From an uncultured Candidatus Altimarinota bacterium (GTDB taxonomy: Bacteria; Patescibacteriota; Gracilibacteria; BD1-5; UBA6164), in contig CALLPO010000058.1 of the NCBI GenBank assembly GCA_938015605.1, positions 1 through 10,919 on the forward strand: DNA of 10,919 nt, in the 5' to 3' direction. Positions 1-8,039 of this stretch are shown piece after piece (within the stretch, counting starts at the first letter, position 1; each line of letters begins with the position of its first letter). The notes beneath the pieces are model-generated. The model was not told where the DNA came from. It saw only the letters and a program-made list of their open reading frames with translations, and did no database searches. Position numbers and translations under genes: made by a program.

Positions 1-20
1 CTCTTTAGTCAAAAAAATAA

Positions 21-26
21 TATAAT
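21..26 (+). promoter_or_regulatory. Possible -10 box of the first pilin gene
   Basis: A perfect TATAAT lies 48 bases upstream of the start codon at 74. The matching -35 would fall at or before the window edge, so it cannot be checked. An alternative -35 (TTGAAC at 33-38) has no convincing -10 partner. This is a single-box match in AT-rich DNA and therefore weak evidence. Confidence 0.35.
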
Positions 27-73
27 TTAGGTTGAACAAACAAGAAAAGTATTTTTAATTAACTTTCAACAAC

Positions 74-859
74 ATGTTACTAGAAAAAAGAAATAATGCA
101 TTTACACTTGCAGAATTAGTTGTAGTTATATCAATATTAGCAATTCTCTCTACTGTTTCATTTATATATTTTGCAGACAATATTTCTTCAACAAGAGATA
201 CAAAAAGACTATCAGATATTGCCTCAATTGAAACTGCTCTAAAAGCATATAAACAAACTAAATGATCATTCCCATATCCATGAAATACTTTTAATATTAC
301 TAATAATAGTTTCATTGTTGCCTCTCAATGAAAATTAGATAAAAATGTGAGACTTTCTAGTTTAGAGAAACTCCCTGAAGATCCTAAAACACAATGAAGT
401 TATATATATTCAATTACTCATACCAAACAAGAATTTGAATTAGCTGCAACTCTTGAAAATGAAGAAAGCTCTCAGACTCTTTTATCTGGAAACTATAAAT
501 CAGTTTCTAAAAATGTACTTCCATCAATTACTCTTGCACATGATTCATGAGATATAGAAATATTCGATAGTCCTGTTTGAAATGGAGATGAAAATAGAAA
601 ATTATTTTTATTTAATGAAGTTTCATATAATCTTCCTTATACTTTTAAATGATGAGGAGCTCCTTTTAGTAAATGAGTTGATTTTACAGTTCTTTTGGCA
701 GAAGCCGAGACATATGATTATTGGCAAAATAGTGACTATACAAGTTGTGAAGAAATATACGAGGCAAATAAAAGCATTTGAAACTGACAATATCAGTATT
801 TAACATGAGGAACACTTCAAAATACTACTTGTGATATGGTTACTATTGCTTCATCATAA
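74..859 (+). CDS. Type IV pilin-like protein with class III signal (minor pilin or pseudopilin)
   Basis: Read with TGA as glycine this is one frame of 261 residues ending in TAA TAA; 12 in-frame TGAs interrupt it under the standard code. Residues 1-9 form a short basic leader. Cleavage is expected between Ala9 and Phe10, followed by FTLAELVVVIS with the conserved Glu at mature position 5 (Glu14) and a hydrophobic helix to about residue 27. This is the class III signal of type IV pilins, processed by prepilin peptidase and inserted in the membrane before assembly. The usual -1 Gly is Ala. Residues 103-130 (DPKTQGSYIYSIT, then a stretch with ELAATLE) resemble residues 113-140 of the pilin at 7204. 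Cys225 and Cys253 near the C-terminus could form a D-region-like disulfide. ATG 74 is the first start before the leader; there is no Shine-Dalgarno. Minor versus major role is inferred from the heavy TGA use and the position before pilB. Confidence 0.85.
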
Positions 860-870
860 TAAATACTTAA

Positions 871-890
871 TTATTTGACTTTTATTTGAC
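871..890 (+). repeat. Tandem TTATTTGAC direct repeat at a promoter
   Basis: The 9-mer TTATTTGAC occurs at 871-879 and again at 882-890, an 11-base period close to one helical turn. The second copy contains most of the -35 box of the promoter at 886-914. The same 9-mer occurs as an inverted pair at 10289-10311, over another promoter. It may be a regulator binding site, or simply duplicated -35-like sequence. Confidence 0.45.
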
Positions 891-914
891 ATATTTTTTA
901 ATATATATTATTAT
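886..914 (+). promoter_or_regulatory. Sigma-70-type promoter for the gene at 952
   Basis: TTGACA (886-891, perfect -35), a 17-base spacer and TATTAT (909-914, one mismatch to TATAAT) form the best promoter match in the window. Initiation would fall near 921, giving a leader of about 30 bases before ATG 952. Confidence 0.72.
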
Positions 915-951
915 GTTTATATAAATTTAATATTTTTACTTAAATTAAAGG

Positions 952-2037
952 ATGTCAGAGGAAAATAAGAAAAAAATTAATCTTTCATGATTAAACATCG
1001 GGAACAATAATTCATCTAAAGAAGAGGAGATTATTGAAGTTTTAGATATACCCGAAACTCCTGAAGATACAAAAACTGTTGAAGTTGAAAAAAAAGTAAA
1101 ATCAAACAAAATTTCACTTGCATGAATGAAAGAAAAGAGATCAGATAATTCTGTTAAAAAAATAGACAAAGAAACTATTCAAACAAATACTGAAGAAAAA
1201 AAAGATAGCTCCCCTGAATCTGAACAAAAAACAGAAATTTCACTCAATGATAAAAAGGTAGAGGTGCGTCTTGAAAAAGAAGAAGAACCAAAAGAAGAAG
1301 AATCAACAAAATTAGTAGATGATAAAGATATAAAAAAAACAGGTGTAAGTCTTAAAAAAGCAACTAATAGTACAAATATAGATTGAAAAGTAGAAGTAAA
1401 AGAAACTGCTAAAATAGATGGAGAATCAAAAGGTGATAAAGAATCACTATTCAGTAATTATACTTCTGATTTTGAAAAAGATGAATGAACCATCGTAGAT
1501 AAAATAAAAGAACTTTGAAAAAAACCTCAAACAAGAGTTCTTCTTGTTGTATTCCTTATCGTATCAACTATTTTATGAATAGCTGGGTTATTTATTGTAG
1601 ACCCTAAAAGGCACTCAATTAGTCATTATAAAGCAGTACTAATGGGATTTTATAATAAACAGACAGGAAACAATACATATATAGAAACTAATACTGAAAT
1701 TAAAAATACTCAAGTAGCTGAGATAGCTTGGGAAGATAAAAAAGTTGATAGAAATGGTTATCGTATATCTATAAAAACCAAGACTAATACTGATGGAGTT
1801 AAAATGTATAAGTTCAATAATTCTGAATTTGATACCATTACAAAACTTAATAATGAAATTGATATTGAAATTAAAAAAATTAAAACAAATAAAGTAAAAG
1901 ATTTTTTACTCACTCCTAGTATCAATAGGTCAAGTAAAGATGAAGATCAGAGTAAGGAAGAACAAAATGAGGCTTCAGCAGAAAGTAAAACAGCTCCAAA
2001 AAAATCAGCACTCCAGCTTCTTCAAGAAAGAAAATAA
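952..2037 (+). CDS. Single-pass membrane protein with long charged cytoplasmic tail, unknown function
   Basis: A 361-residue frame with six in-frame TGA codons read as Gly. I recognise no family. Residues 1-195 are rich in Lys, Glu, Ser and Thr and look disordered. Residues 196-216 form one clear membrane helix (VLLVVFLIVSTILGIAGLFIV), flanked by KKPQTR before and DPKRH after. Residues 217-325 form a mixed, probably folded domain, followed by a second charged stretch and a C-terminal SALQLLQERK. Within the tail a short pattern recurs: INLSGL (9-14), ISLAGM (54-59), ISLND (96-100) and VSLKKA (132-137). AAAGG directly abuts the ATG, too close for a normal Shine-Dalgarno. The gene has its own promoter and terminator, so it is a single-gene unit between a pilin and pilB. 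A role in pilus assembly, for instance an inner-membrane alignment protein, is only suggested by position. Confidence 0.82.
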
Positions 2038-2067
2038 AACAAGAAATTTACTTCTTGTTTTTATTTT
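2031..2067 (+). terminator. Intrinsic terminator overlapping the stop codon of the 952 gene
   Basis: AAAATAAAACAAGAA (2031-2045) pairs with TTCTTGTTTTTATTTT (2052-2067) with one bulged T, around the 6-base loop ATTTAC. The T-rich 3' arm serves as the U-tract. The left arm contains the TAA stop at 2035-2037, so the hairpin starts inside the gene. It separates this gene from the pilB operon. Confidence 0.75.
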
Positions 2068-2128
2068 AAATTATTTTTTGTATTTATGTCAATAGATTAT
2101 ATTTAACATATTTTTTTTCTTATGATAC

Positions 2129-2134
2129 TATAAT
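2129..2134 (+). promoter_or_regulatory. Possible -10 box of the pilB operon
   Basis: A perfect TATAAT lies 34 bases before the pilB start codon and downstream of a terminator, where an operon promoter is expected. No good -35 is found at 16-18 bases; TTAACA at 2103-2108 would need a 20-base spacer. Confidence 0.45.
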
Positions 2135-2167
2135 AGTAATTATGTTATCGTTACTGTAAAAAAAGGA

Positions 2168-3391
2168 ATGTACAAGACAACTGAAATAGACCAAATTGAG
2201 ATTAAAAAAAATCTCTGAGACACTATTACCTACATTGATAGTATTTTTATTAGTTCTATAGAAAGCCAGACTTCAGATATCCATATTGAACCATTAAAAG
2301 AAGCATTACTCATAAGGTTTAGACAAGATGGTGACTTTGTAATCTTTGATAAAATTCATAGAGATAATATTTCAGCTGTTATTACTAGACTAAAAGTTCT
2401 TGCTAAAGTTAAAATTGATGAAAACAAAAAACCACAAGATGGTAAAATTGTTTTTTATTATGAGGCTGAAGACATGAATGTTGATATCAGATTTTCATCA
2501 TTCCCTACAACATATGGGGAAAAGATTGTAATGAGAATATTGAAACCTGATGAAGGTTTAACAAGTATTGATGCTCTGTGACTTATTGATGTAAACCTTG
2601 TAAAAGTAAGAGAAGCACTCAAGAGTAAATATTGAATTATTCTTGTTTCTTGACCTACTGGTTCATGAAAATCTACAACTCTTTTTTGAGTTTTAAAGAA
2701 TTACAACCCTCTTGAATATAATATTTCAACACTTGAGGATCCTATTGAGTATGATATTGAATATGTGCATCAATCTCAGGTAAGGCCTCAAATTGGATAT
2801 ACATTTTCTGCATGACTTAAATCACTAGTAAGGCAAGATCCTGATATTATAATGGTGGGGGAAATAAGAGATGAAGAGACAGCTACTCTAGCAGTTGAAG
2901 CTGCTCTGACTGGTCATTTGGTTGTATCTACAATCCATACCAATTCAGCTCCTGGTACAGTTCAAAGACTTATAAATATGTGAGTTGAACCTTTTCTTTT
3001 GTCTTCAGCTATGAAAATGATTATTAGCCAAAGACTTTGAAAAAGAATTTGTAGTCATTGTAAAACAGAATACACACCCACAATTGCAGAATCAAAAATG
3101 ATTGCAAGATATCTTCTCCCTATTGTAGAAGAGGAAAATGTAGAAGATATTACTTTCTATCATTGAGCATGATGTGAAAAATGTTGAGATAGTTGATACA
3201 AATGAAGACTGTGAATCCATGAAGTTCTTATTATTGAAGATTACTTAGAACCAATGATTTTAGCTAAAGCCAGTGCTAATGAAATGGCTGAAGAAGCTAT
3301 AAAACATTGAATGATTACTATTGTTCAAGATGGTCTTATTAAAGCAACTCTTTGAGATACTACTGTTGAAGAAGCTCTTAAATTAATTTAA
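2168..3391 (+). CDS. pilB: Type IV pilus extension ATPase PilB (GspE family), short form
   Basis: A 407-residue secretion ATPase, expected to be cytoplasmic, that powers pilus polymerisation with the platform protein PilC. Seventeen TGA codons are read as Gly, including two in Walker A. Visible in order: an N2-like domain with SDIHIEP near residue 39; Walker A GPTGSGKST (162-170); Asp box with EDPIEYD from Glu190; Walker B MVGEIRD (229-235); His box HLVVSTIHT (250-258); and the tetracysteine zinc site CSHC (295-298) plus GCEKC (335-339), followed by GYKGRLGIHEVL. That zinc site marks PilB/GspE and is absent from PilT. Typical PilB is about 560 residues; here the N-terminal MshEN/GspE_N region is missing, and ATG 2168 is the first in-frame ATG after the candidate promoter, so the shortness looks genuine. 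AAAAGGA directly abuts the ATG. The next gene starts 9 bases after the stop. Confidence 0.95.
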
Positions 3392-3400
3392 AAACAATTT

Positions 3401-5599
3401 ATGTTTGGAGGAACAAAAACATCCATTGACACTACAAAAATTCGTAACATAAATGATGTTAAGAAGATTGTAAAATTTTATGTTAAGAAAAAAATGTGGG
3501 ACGAAGCTTCACATCTTTTAAAAGAAACTAAAATTCATGAGAAAAATAATGCCAACAGACAAATTGAAAATCTTGATGAAAAAATTGAAACACTTGAAAA
3601 GTGAATAAGTTCAAAAAAATATGATTTACAGAAAGAAAAAGTACTGAAACTTCTCAATAAAAATATAGATCTTTTACATGAACTTGAAGAGTTTTATATC
3701 CAAGAACAATCAAAACATAAATTCATACCTGAAGCAATTGAAAGATATGAGGATGCTGTTAAATCAATCAAGACTCTATTACTATTAAGTGACTGGGATA
3801 AAGCAAAAGAAGTTCTTACAGAAATTCAGGAAACTGAAAAAAATGCATTTGATAAGCTCATCGCTAAGTTAGATACAGAATGAGACACAATTTTTTCTGA
3901 AAGTGAGAAGAAAAAGCAAAGAAAAATTTATCAAAAAAAAGAAATTCAAGTGAGTAAACTTCTTTTTGATGTTGAAACAAAAGAAAGAAATCATAACAAT
4001 AAAATAACTGCTGCAAAATTCAAAATTAGGTTTAAAAAAATCAAAAGTGAAATAAACCTTCTTACTAAAACATGAAGGAGCCCTCAAGCCCTTAATGTTT
4101 TACAGTCTTTTCTAGAGGATAACAAAGAAAACTCTTCTGTTATAAAGTTTTATAATAAAGAAAGATCTAAAATATTAAAAGGGTTAGAGATTATCAAGAA
4201 AAAAGAAGAAAATAAAATAAAACAGAATCTACAAGAAGAAGCTTTTAAATTAGCTGGAACAACACTCAAAAGTGAGGAATCTGTTACAGAAAAAAAAGAG
4301 GAATCACAATCATTAGTAAAAAAATTAAAAGATAAAATAAACTTTTATACCAAATTAAAAGAAAGAATTAAGAAAAAAAGACTTGTGGATGAAGTAACTC
4401 TTTTGATTGAAGAAAATGATGCAACTAACAAGAATATTGCTGAGAGTAAAATGGCTACAATCCATAAGTGACTAACAAAAGAAATTTATACTGATCAAAT
4501 GTTTGGTTTTGATCTATATTGAAAAATACTCTGAGCAGATAAAATTTCTGGTGATACATTTTGATTCAATGACCTAAAAGATAAATATAGTTTATTCTTA
4601 TGAGATGCAACAGGTCATGGTATTAAAGCAGGACTTATAGTTACTCTTATGACAAGAATTTTTAACAAATTTGTAGCTAAAAAAAGTCTCACAGAATTAG
4701 CTTTTGAAATTAATAACTGATTAAAACAAGATTTACAAAGTAGAAACTTTATAACTTGAATTTTATTTCAAGTTAATAAAGACAATACAGATGTTGTTAA
4801 CTATGTTTGATTTGGTCATGAACCAATGCTTATATATAGAAAGGCCACAAAAGAAGTTGAAAAGGTAATTCCTTGAGGGCTTGCTGCTTGAATAAGGATG
4901 ATTAAAAAAGTTGAAGATATCAAAGAAAAGCAAATGACACTTAGTGATGGAGATATGGTTTTATCATTTAGTGATTGAGTTATAGAAGCTAAATGAATGA
5001 AATGAGAGTTCTACTGAATGGATAGACTTACAAAAAGTTTTCTCATACATGCACAGCTAGAAAAAGATTCAACAACAGTGTACCATAAAATTATTAATGA
5101 CCTTATTGCCTTTAGAGGTTGATCTGCTTTTGTTGATGATACAACTATTATGATACTTAGAAGAGATACTGATAATGATATACAATCAAGAGATTCTAAA
5201 TACATTGCAACACTTAATGAAAAACAACCTCTCAACAAAAAAGATCATTCAAGATTGTATTGAAAATCTAAGAATCAAATAAAAGTTGAATTAGCAAAAA
5301 TAAAAAAGGAAAAGGAACTCCAACTTATAGTTGCTAATCTAAAAAAACATTATCAGATATGAGAATTTCTTACACTTAAACAAGAGGCCGTTAGACATAT
5401 TAAAAACTGATGGGTGCATAAAGATATTAATATGTATTTAAGAAAAGCACTTGATAACGAAACAAAGTATAGAGTAAACCTAAAGAATCAAAAAGTAGAA
5501 AATAAATTTAATGTACTAGAACAGTTATATAAGGCTTGAGATTATGAGACAGTTATACAGGAAGCCGAGTATATTATTTCAAAAGAGTGAGATATATAA
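3401..5599 (+). CDS. Coiled-coil protein with SpoIIE/RsbU-type PP2C phosphatase domain
   Basis: A 732-residue protein with 23 in-frame TGA codons read as Gly. Residues 370-590 match the SpoIIE/RsbU family of metal-dependent Ser/Thr phosphatases: SGDTFG (383-388), GDATGHGIKAG (401-411), FGHEP, a PGG...G segment, SFSDGVIEA (522-530) and DDTTIMILRR (579-588). Four acidic positions expected to bind metal are present: Asp385, Asp402, Asp525 and Asp579/580. About 360 residues of charged, mostly helical and coiled-coil sequence precede the domain; a further 140 follow. No membrane segment or signal peptide is seen, so it is probably cytoplasmic. Relatives dephosphorylate phosphoserine/threonine, often on STAS-domain anti-anti-sigma factors; the substrate here is unknown. 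It lies 9 bases after pilB and 19 before pilC, apparently co-transcribed, implying a pilus-linked role. There is no Shine-Dalgarno before ATG 3401; GGAGG at 3407-3411 is inside the gene and encodes Gly-Gly. Confidence 0.88.
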
Positions 5600-5618
5600 A
5601 ATAATTTAAAACAAATTA

Positions 5619-6836
5619 ATGTTTATTAAGAAAACATTTTACGATAAATACTGAAACTTTGATAATAAGCAATTTTTAGTGCTGCTTGAAAAAGCTAAAA
5701 AAGCTCAAATTACTAAATCAAAAAAGTGACCTTGATTCAAAAATAAAGAAATCACTCTTTTTCAATCTGCATCTAAACAAGATTTATGGGAATTTGTAAA
5801 CAAACTTTCAATATTTCTAAACTCCTGAATTGATATTAAATGAGCTCTTGCCATTCTAGTCAAACAAACAAAAAATCCATACATGTGAGATATTATTGCA
5901 GAAATAAGAGCAAATATAGACCATGGTATTTGAATCAGTGAAACAATGATTAATTATCCAAAAGTTTTTGATAATCTTACTACTTCCTTAGTAAATGTTT
6001 GAGAACAAACTGGTCAACTTGGTCTTATTCTTGATGAATTAGATAAAACACTATTAGAAAATATTGAACTAAAATGAAAAGTTAAATGAGCCATGATATA
6101 CCCTATTATCTTGTTTTCATTAACTATTATGATGGTAATATTTATGATGGTATTCATTATACCTAGAATTACTGAATCATTTGATAAGGCTGGATCTGAA
6201 CTTCCTAAACTTACTCAGGTTGTTGTTGCTGTATCAGAGTTTTTAATTAATCAATGGTATATTTTATTAGCATGAGTAGCTATATTTGTAGTAATAATTA
6301 AAATAATTAATTCTACTTATCTATGAAAACTTATGTTTGCCGCATTTTTTACTAAACTCCCTATTTTTGGGTACATTGTAAAACAATCAAATGTAGTATA
6401 CTTTATTAAGGCTTTTACTCTATTACAAAATGCTTGAGTATTACTTCTAGATTCACTTAAAACATCAAGTAAGGTAGTTCCAAATCTTCTCTATAAAAAA
6501 GAACTTATTAGGGTAAAAAATGAAGTAGAAGTTGGTCTTACAATATCAAAAGCACTTGGTCTTAATTTAGAATATGAATCTAGTATTTATACAAATAAAC
6601 TCTTTACAGAGGAATTTGCATATGTAGTAAGTACTTGAGAAGAAACTTGAAGCCTATCTAAATCACTTGCCAAAATCTGAATAAACTACAATAAAGAACT
6701 TCAAAGATATATTTGAAATCTATCATCTATGATGGAGCCTGTAATTATTGTGATTGTTTGATTCCTGGTAGGGACAATTGTAGTAGCAATTATGCTACCA
6801 TTCTTTGAACTTGGTAAGGTAGCAAAGAAACTATAA
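5619..6836 (+). CDS. pilC: Type IV pilus inner-membrane platform protein PilC (GspF family)
   Basis: A 405-residue protein, the usual length for PilC/GspF, with 18 in-frame TGA codons read as Gly. It has the family's two-fold T2SSF layout. The first cytoplasmic domain (about 60-155) carries GISETMINYPKVFDN and VGEQTGQLGLILDEL. Membrane helix 1 spans about 159-183 and helix 2 about 213-232. The second domain carries STGEETGSLSKSLAKI, and a third helix spans about 372-393 near the C-terminus. PilC is the membrane base on which PilB, and on retraction PilT, acts to move pilin subunits. It is the last gene of the apparent pilB-phosphatase-pilC operon, followed 28 bases later by a strong terminator. 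The leader is AT-rich with no Shine-Dalgarno. Confidence 0.94.
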
Positions 6837-6864
6837 AATAGTCAATATTGACACTTAATATGAT

Positions 6865-6904
6865 ACAAAAAAAGAGTTTATATAGTTAAAAACTCTTTTT
6901 TTGT
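6865..6904 (+). terminator. Intrinsic terminator of the pilB-pilC operon
   Basis: A perfect 15-base-pair stem (ACAAAAAAAGAGTTT at 6865-6879 with its complement at 6890-6904) encloses a 10-base loop, and its 3' arm carries seven consecutive T. It is placed 28 bases after the pilC stop. The A/T-flanked stem would also work in the other orientation, but no gene points that way. Confidence 0.85.
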
Positions 6905-6998
6905 GTCTAGAACTAGTGTTCTTCACTCATTCTTCAATGTTAAAAACTTTATTATAATTATTACACTAAATATTGTCCACTCAAAATAAAAAATAGAT

Positions 6999-7027
6999 TT
7001 GTCAAAGGCTCTCTTTTATTATATCAT
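6999..7027 (+). promoter_or_regulatory. Candidate promoter for the major pilin gene
   Basis: TTGTCA (6999-7004) and TATCAT (7022-7027) are each one mismatch from consensus and 17 bases apart. Initiation would fall near 7034, giving a leader of about 170 bases. No better pair is found closer to ATG 7204, where the sequence is simple A/T. Confidence 0.45.
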
Positions 7028-7035
7028 TAAACAGC

Positions 7036-7066
7036 TTTTAGTTGGAGCATCATAAAAAAACTAAAA
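7036..7066 (+). repeat. Inverted repeat at the 5' end of the predicted pilin leader
   Basis: TTTTAGTT (7036-7043) is repeated as its exact complement AACTAAAA (7059-7066) around a 15-base spacer. If transcription starts near 7034 this hairpin would sit at the very 5' end of the mRNA. It has no following T-run, so it is unlikely to be a terminator. Confidence 0.4.
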
Positions 7067-7115
7067 CATTAATAAGAGGATTAATTTTTCCTAAATGATA
7101 GTATATTTTTGTATA

Positions 7116-7136
7116 TCTGGAACAACTAATTCCAGA
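7116..7136 (+). repeat. Inverted repeat in the pilin leader
   Basis: TCTGGAA (7116-7122) pairs perfectly with TTCCAGA (7130-7136) around the 7-base loop CAACTAA. It is among the most G/C-rich patches in an otherwise A/T region. It could be an RNA hairpin in the pilin leader or a protein-binding palindrome. Confidence 0.45.
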
Positions 7137-7203
7137 ATCTAAATATAAATATATGTGATCATTTAAATAAATTATATTTTATATATGTAACTTTTATCAT
7201 ACT

Positions 7204-7956
7204 ATGAGAAAGAATACAAATAGTGCGTTTACTTTAGTTGAGCTAATTGTTGTTATTACAATTCTTGCTGTTCTAGGTACAATTGCATTCATATCTCTAC
7301 AAGGATATTCAGCTGATGCTAGAAATTCTAAGAGAACAAGTGATGTTAATAACATCCAATCAGCTATGTGAATTAAACAAGCTGAAGGTTCAAGTCTAAT
7401 GGCTTTTGTTTGAACACAAAGCAATAAATTAGCTTCTATTGCTCTAGGTGGTGCTGCTGCAGGTGCAGTTGCTGATGCTGACTATAATGTTGGTTCTCCT
7501 AACTACACTGCTCTTGGTGTTAAACCAGATGAATTTAAAGATCCAGCTGGTCAAGAATATAAAATTGGTGTAACAACTAGTTCTAATGGTAAACTTGAAA
7601 TTGCTGCTTCATTAGAAGATGGTTCAGCAAGAGCTGCTCTTGTGAAAGGAACTTATAGTCCAAGATTAAATACAACTACAGGTGCTGTAACAGCAGTTAG
7701 TGGTAATATTATTACTCTTTCTGCTACAGATACTAATAAATTTTCTAAAGGTGATTCTGTAACTGGAACACCTGGTTGAGCAGTTACTGTTAGTAAAGTA
7801 GCTAGAGACGGTATTACAATTACAGTTAGTGATGGTTCTGCATTTACTACTTCTTCAACAGTTGCATTAACTGCTAGTGAATCACTAGGTCTAGTTGAGG
7901 GTATAACAACTGCTACAACTCCTGTAACTAACAATGGTGCTAACCTTCCTTACTAA
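7204..7956 (+). CDS. Type IV pilin, probable major subunit
   Basis: A 250-residue protein ending in TAA TAA. The leader MRKNTNSA precedes FTLVELIVVITILAVLG: class III signal, cleavage expected after Ala8, Glu13 at mature position 5, hydrophobic helix to about residue 30. Residues 113-140 (DPAGQEYKIGVTT, then LEIAASLEDG) resemble the pilin at 74. Residues about 160-235 form an additional Thr/Ser/Val/Gly-rich segment, starting VSGNIITLSAT with FSKGDSVTG soon after, which looks beta-rich. There is no cysteine, so no D-region disulfide. Of 26 glycines only three are TGA, against 20 GGT and three GGA. That bias, the position next to pilT and the dedicated leader suggest a highly expressed major pilin; this is inference. 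No Shine-Dalgarno is present. A pseudopilin of a related secretion or competence system is the main alternative. Confidence 0.88.
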
Positions 7957-7993
7957 TAAATACTTTGTATTTACTTTAGTATAGAAATTAAAT

Positions 7994-8028
7994 AAAAAAT
8001 ATCTTAACATTTTGTTAAGATATTTTTT
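7994..8028. terminator. Bidirectional terminator between the convergent pilin and pilT
   Basis: A perfect 15-base-pair stem (AAAAAATATCTTAAC at 7994-8008 with its complement at 8014-8028) has a 5-base loop ATTTT. T-runs follow on the plus strand and A-runs precede it, so it can end transcription from both sides. It lies 37 bases after the pilin stop and 11 bases beyond the pilT stop. Confidence 0.85.
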
Positions 8029-8039
8029 TTAGGATTTTT

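Larger units (their letters stand above)
6905..7203 (+). other. Gene-free 299-base region before the major pilin gene
   Basis: No protein-coding frame with any recognisable feature is seen here on either strand with TGA as Gly, and no tRNA-like or rRNA-like segment. It holds one promoter candidate (6999-7027) and two perfect hairpins (7036-7066, 7116-7136), which together suggest a long structured 5' leader for the pilin mRNA. The last 60 bases are almost pure A/T with no Shine-Dalgarno. A separate small RNA cannot be excluded. Confidence 0.5.

Noticed and set aside
263..265. In-frame TGA as a true stop, leaving a truncated pilin and many pseudogenes in the window
   Set aside because: The same interruption occurs dozens of times in all genes while the frame stays open to a TAA, and conserved motifs demand Gly at these sites. 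Recoding explains everything; decay does not.
55..315. 86-codon open frame on the minus strand
   Set aside because: It lies opposite the pilin signal and core, whose class III motif is unmistakable on the plus strand.
582..803. 73-codon plus-strand open frame
   Set aside because: It is a shifted frame inside the pilin gene at 74-859, which is continuous with TGA as Gly.
2651..2668. TGA as selenocysteine or tryptophan
   Set aside because: At Walker A positions of both ATPases, homologues have invariant Gly, not Cys or Trp. TGG is also used for Trp in these genes, and no SECIS-like element is needed for so many sites.
3407..3411. GGAGG as a Shine-Dalgarno for a later start of the phosphatase gene
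   Set aside because: No in-frame ATG follows at a useful distance; the bases encode Gly-Gly right after ATG 3401, which itself is well placed after pilB.
6841..6852. Perfect 12-base palindrome GTCAATATTGAC just after pilC
   Set aside because: It has no promoter partner in either direction and no loop for an RNA hairpin. A short A/T palindrome like this is expected by chance in 11 kb.
7653..7934. 93-codon open frame on the minus strand
   Set aside because: It is antisense to the Thr/Ser/Val-rich part of the pilin, has repetitive composition mirroring it, and carries no start signal or recognisable motif.
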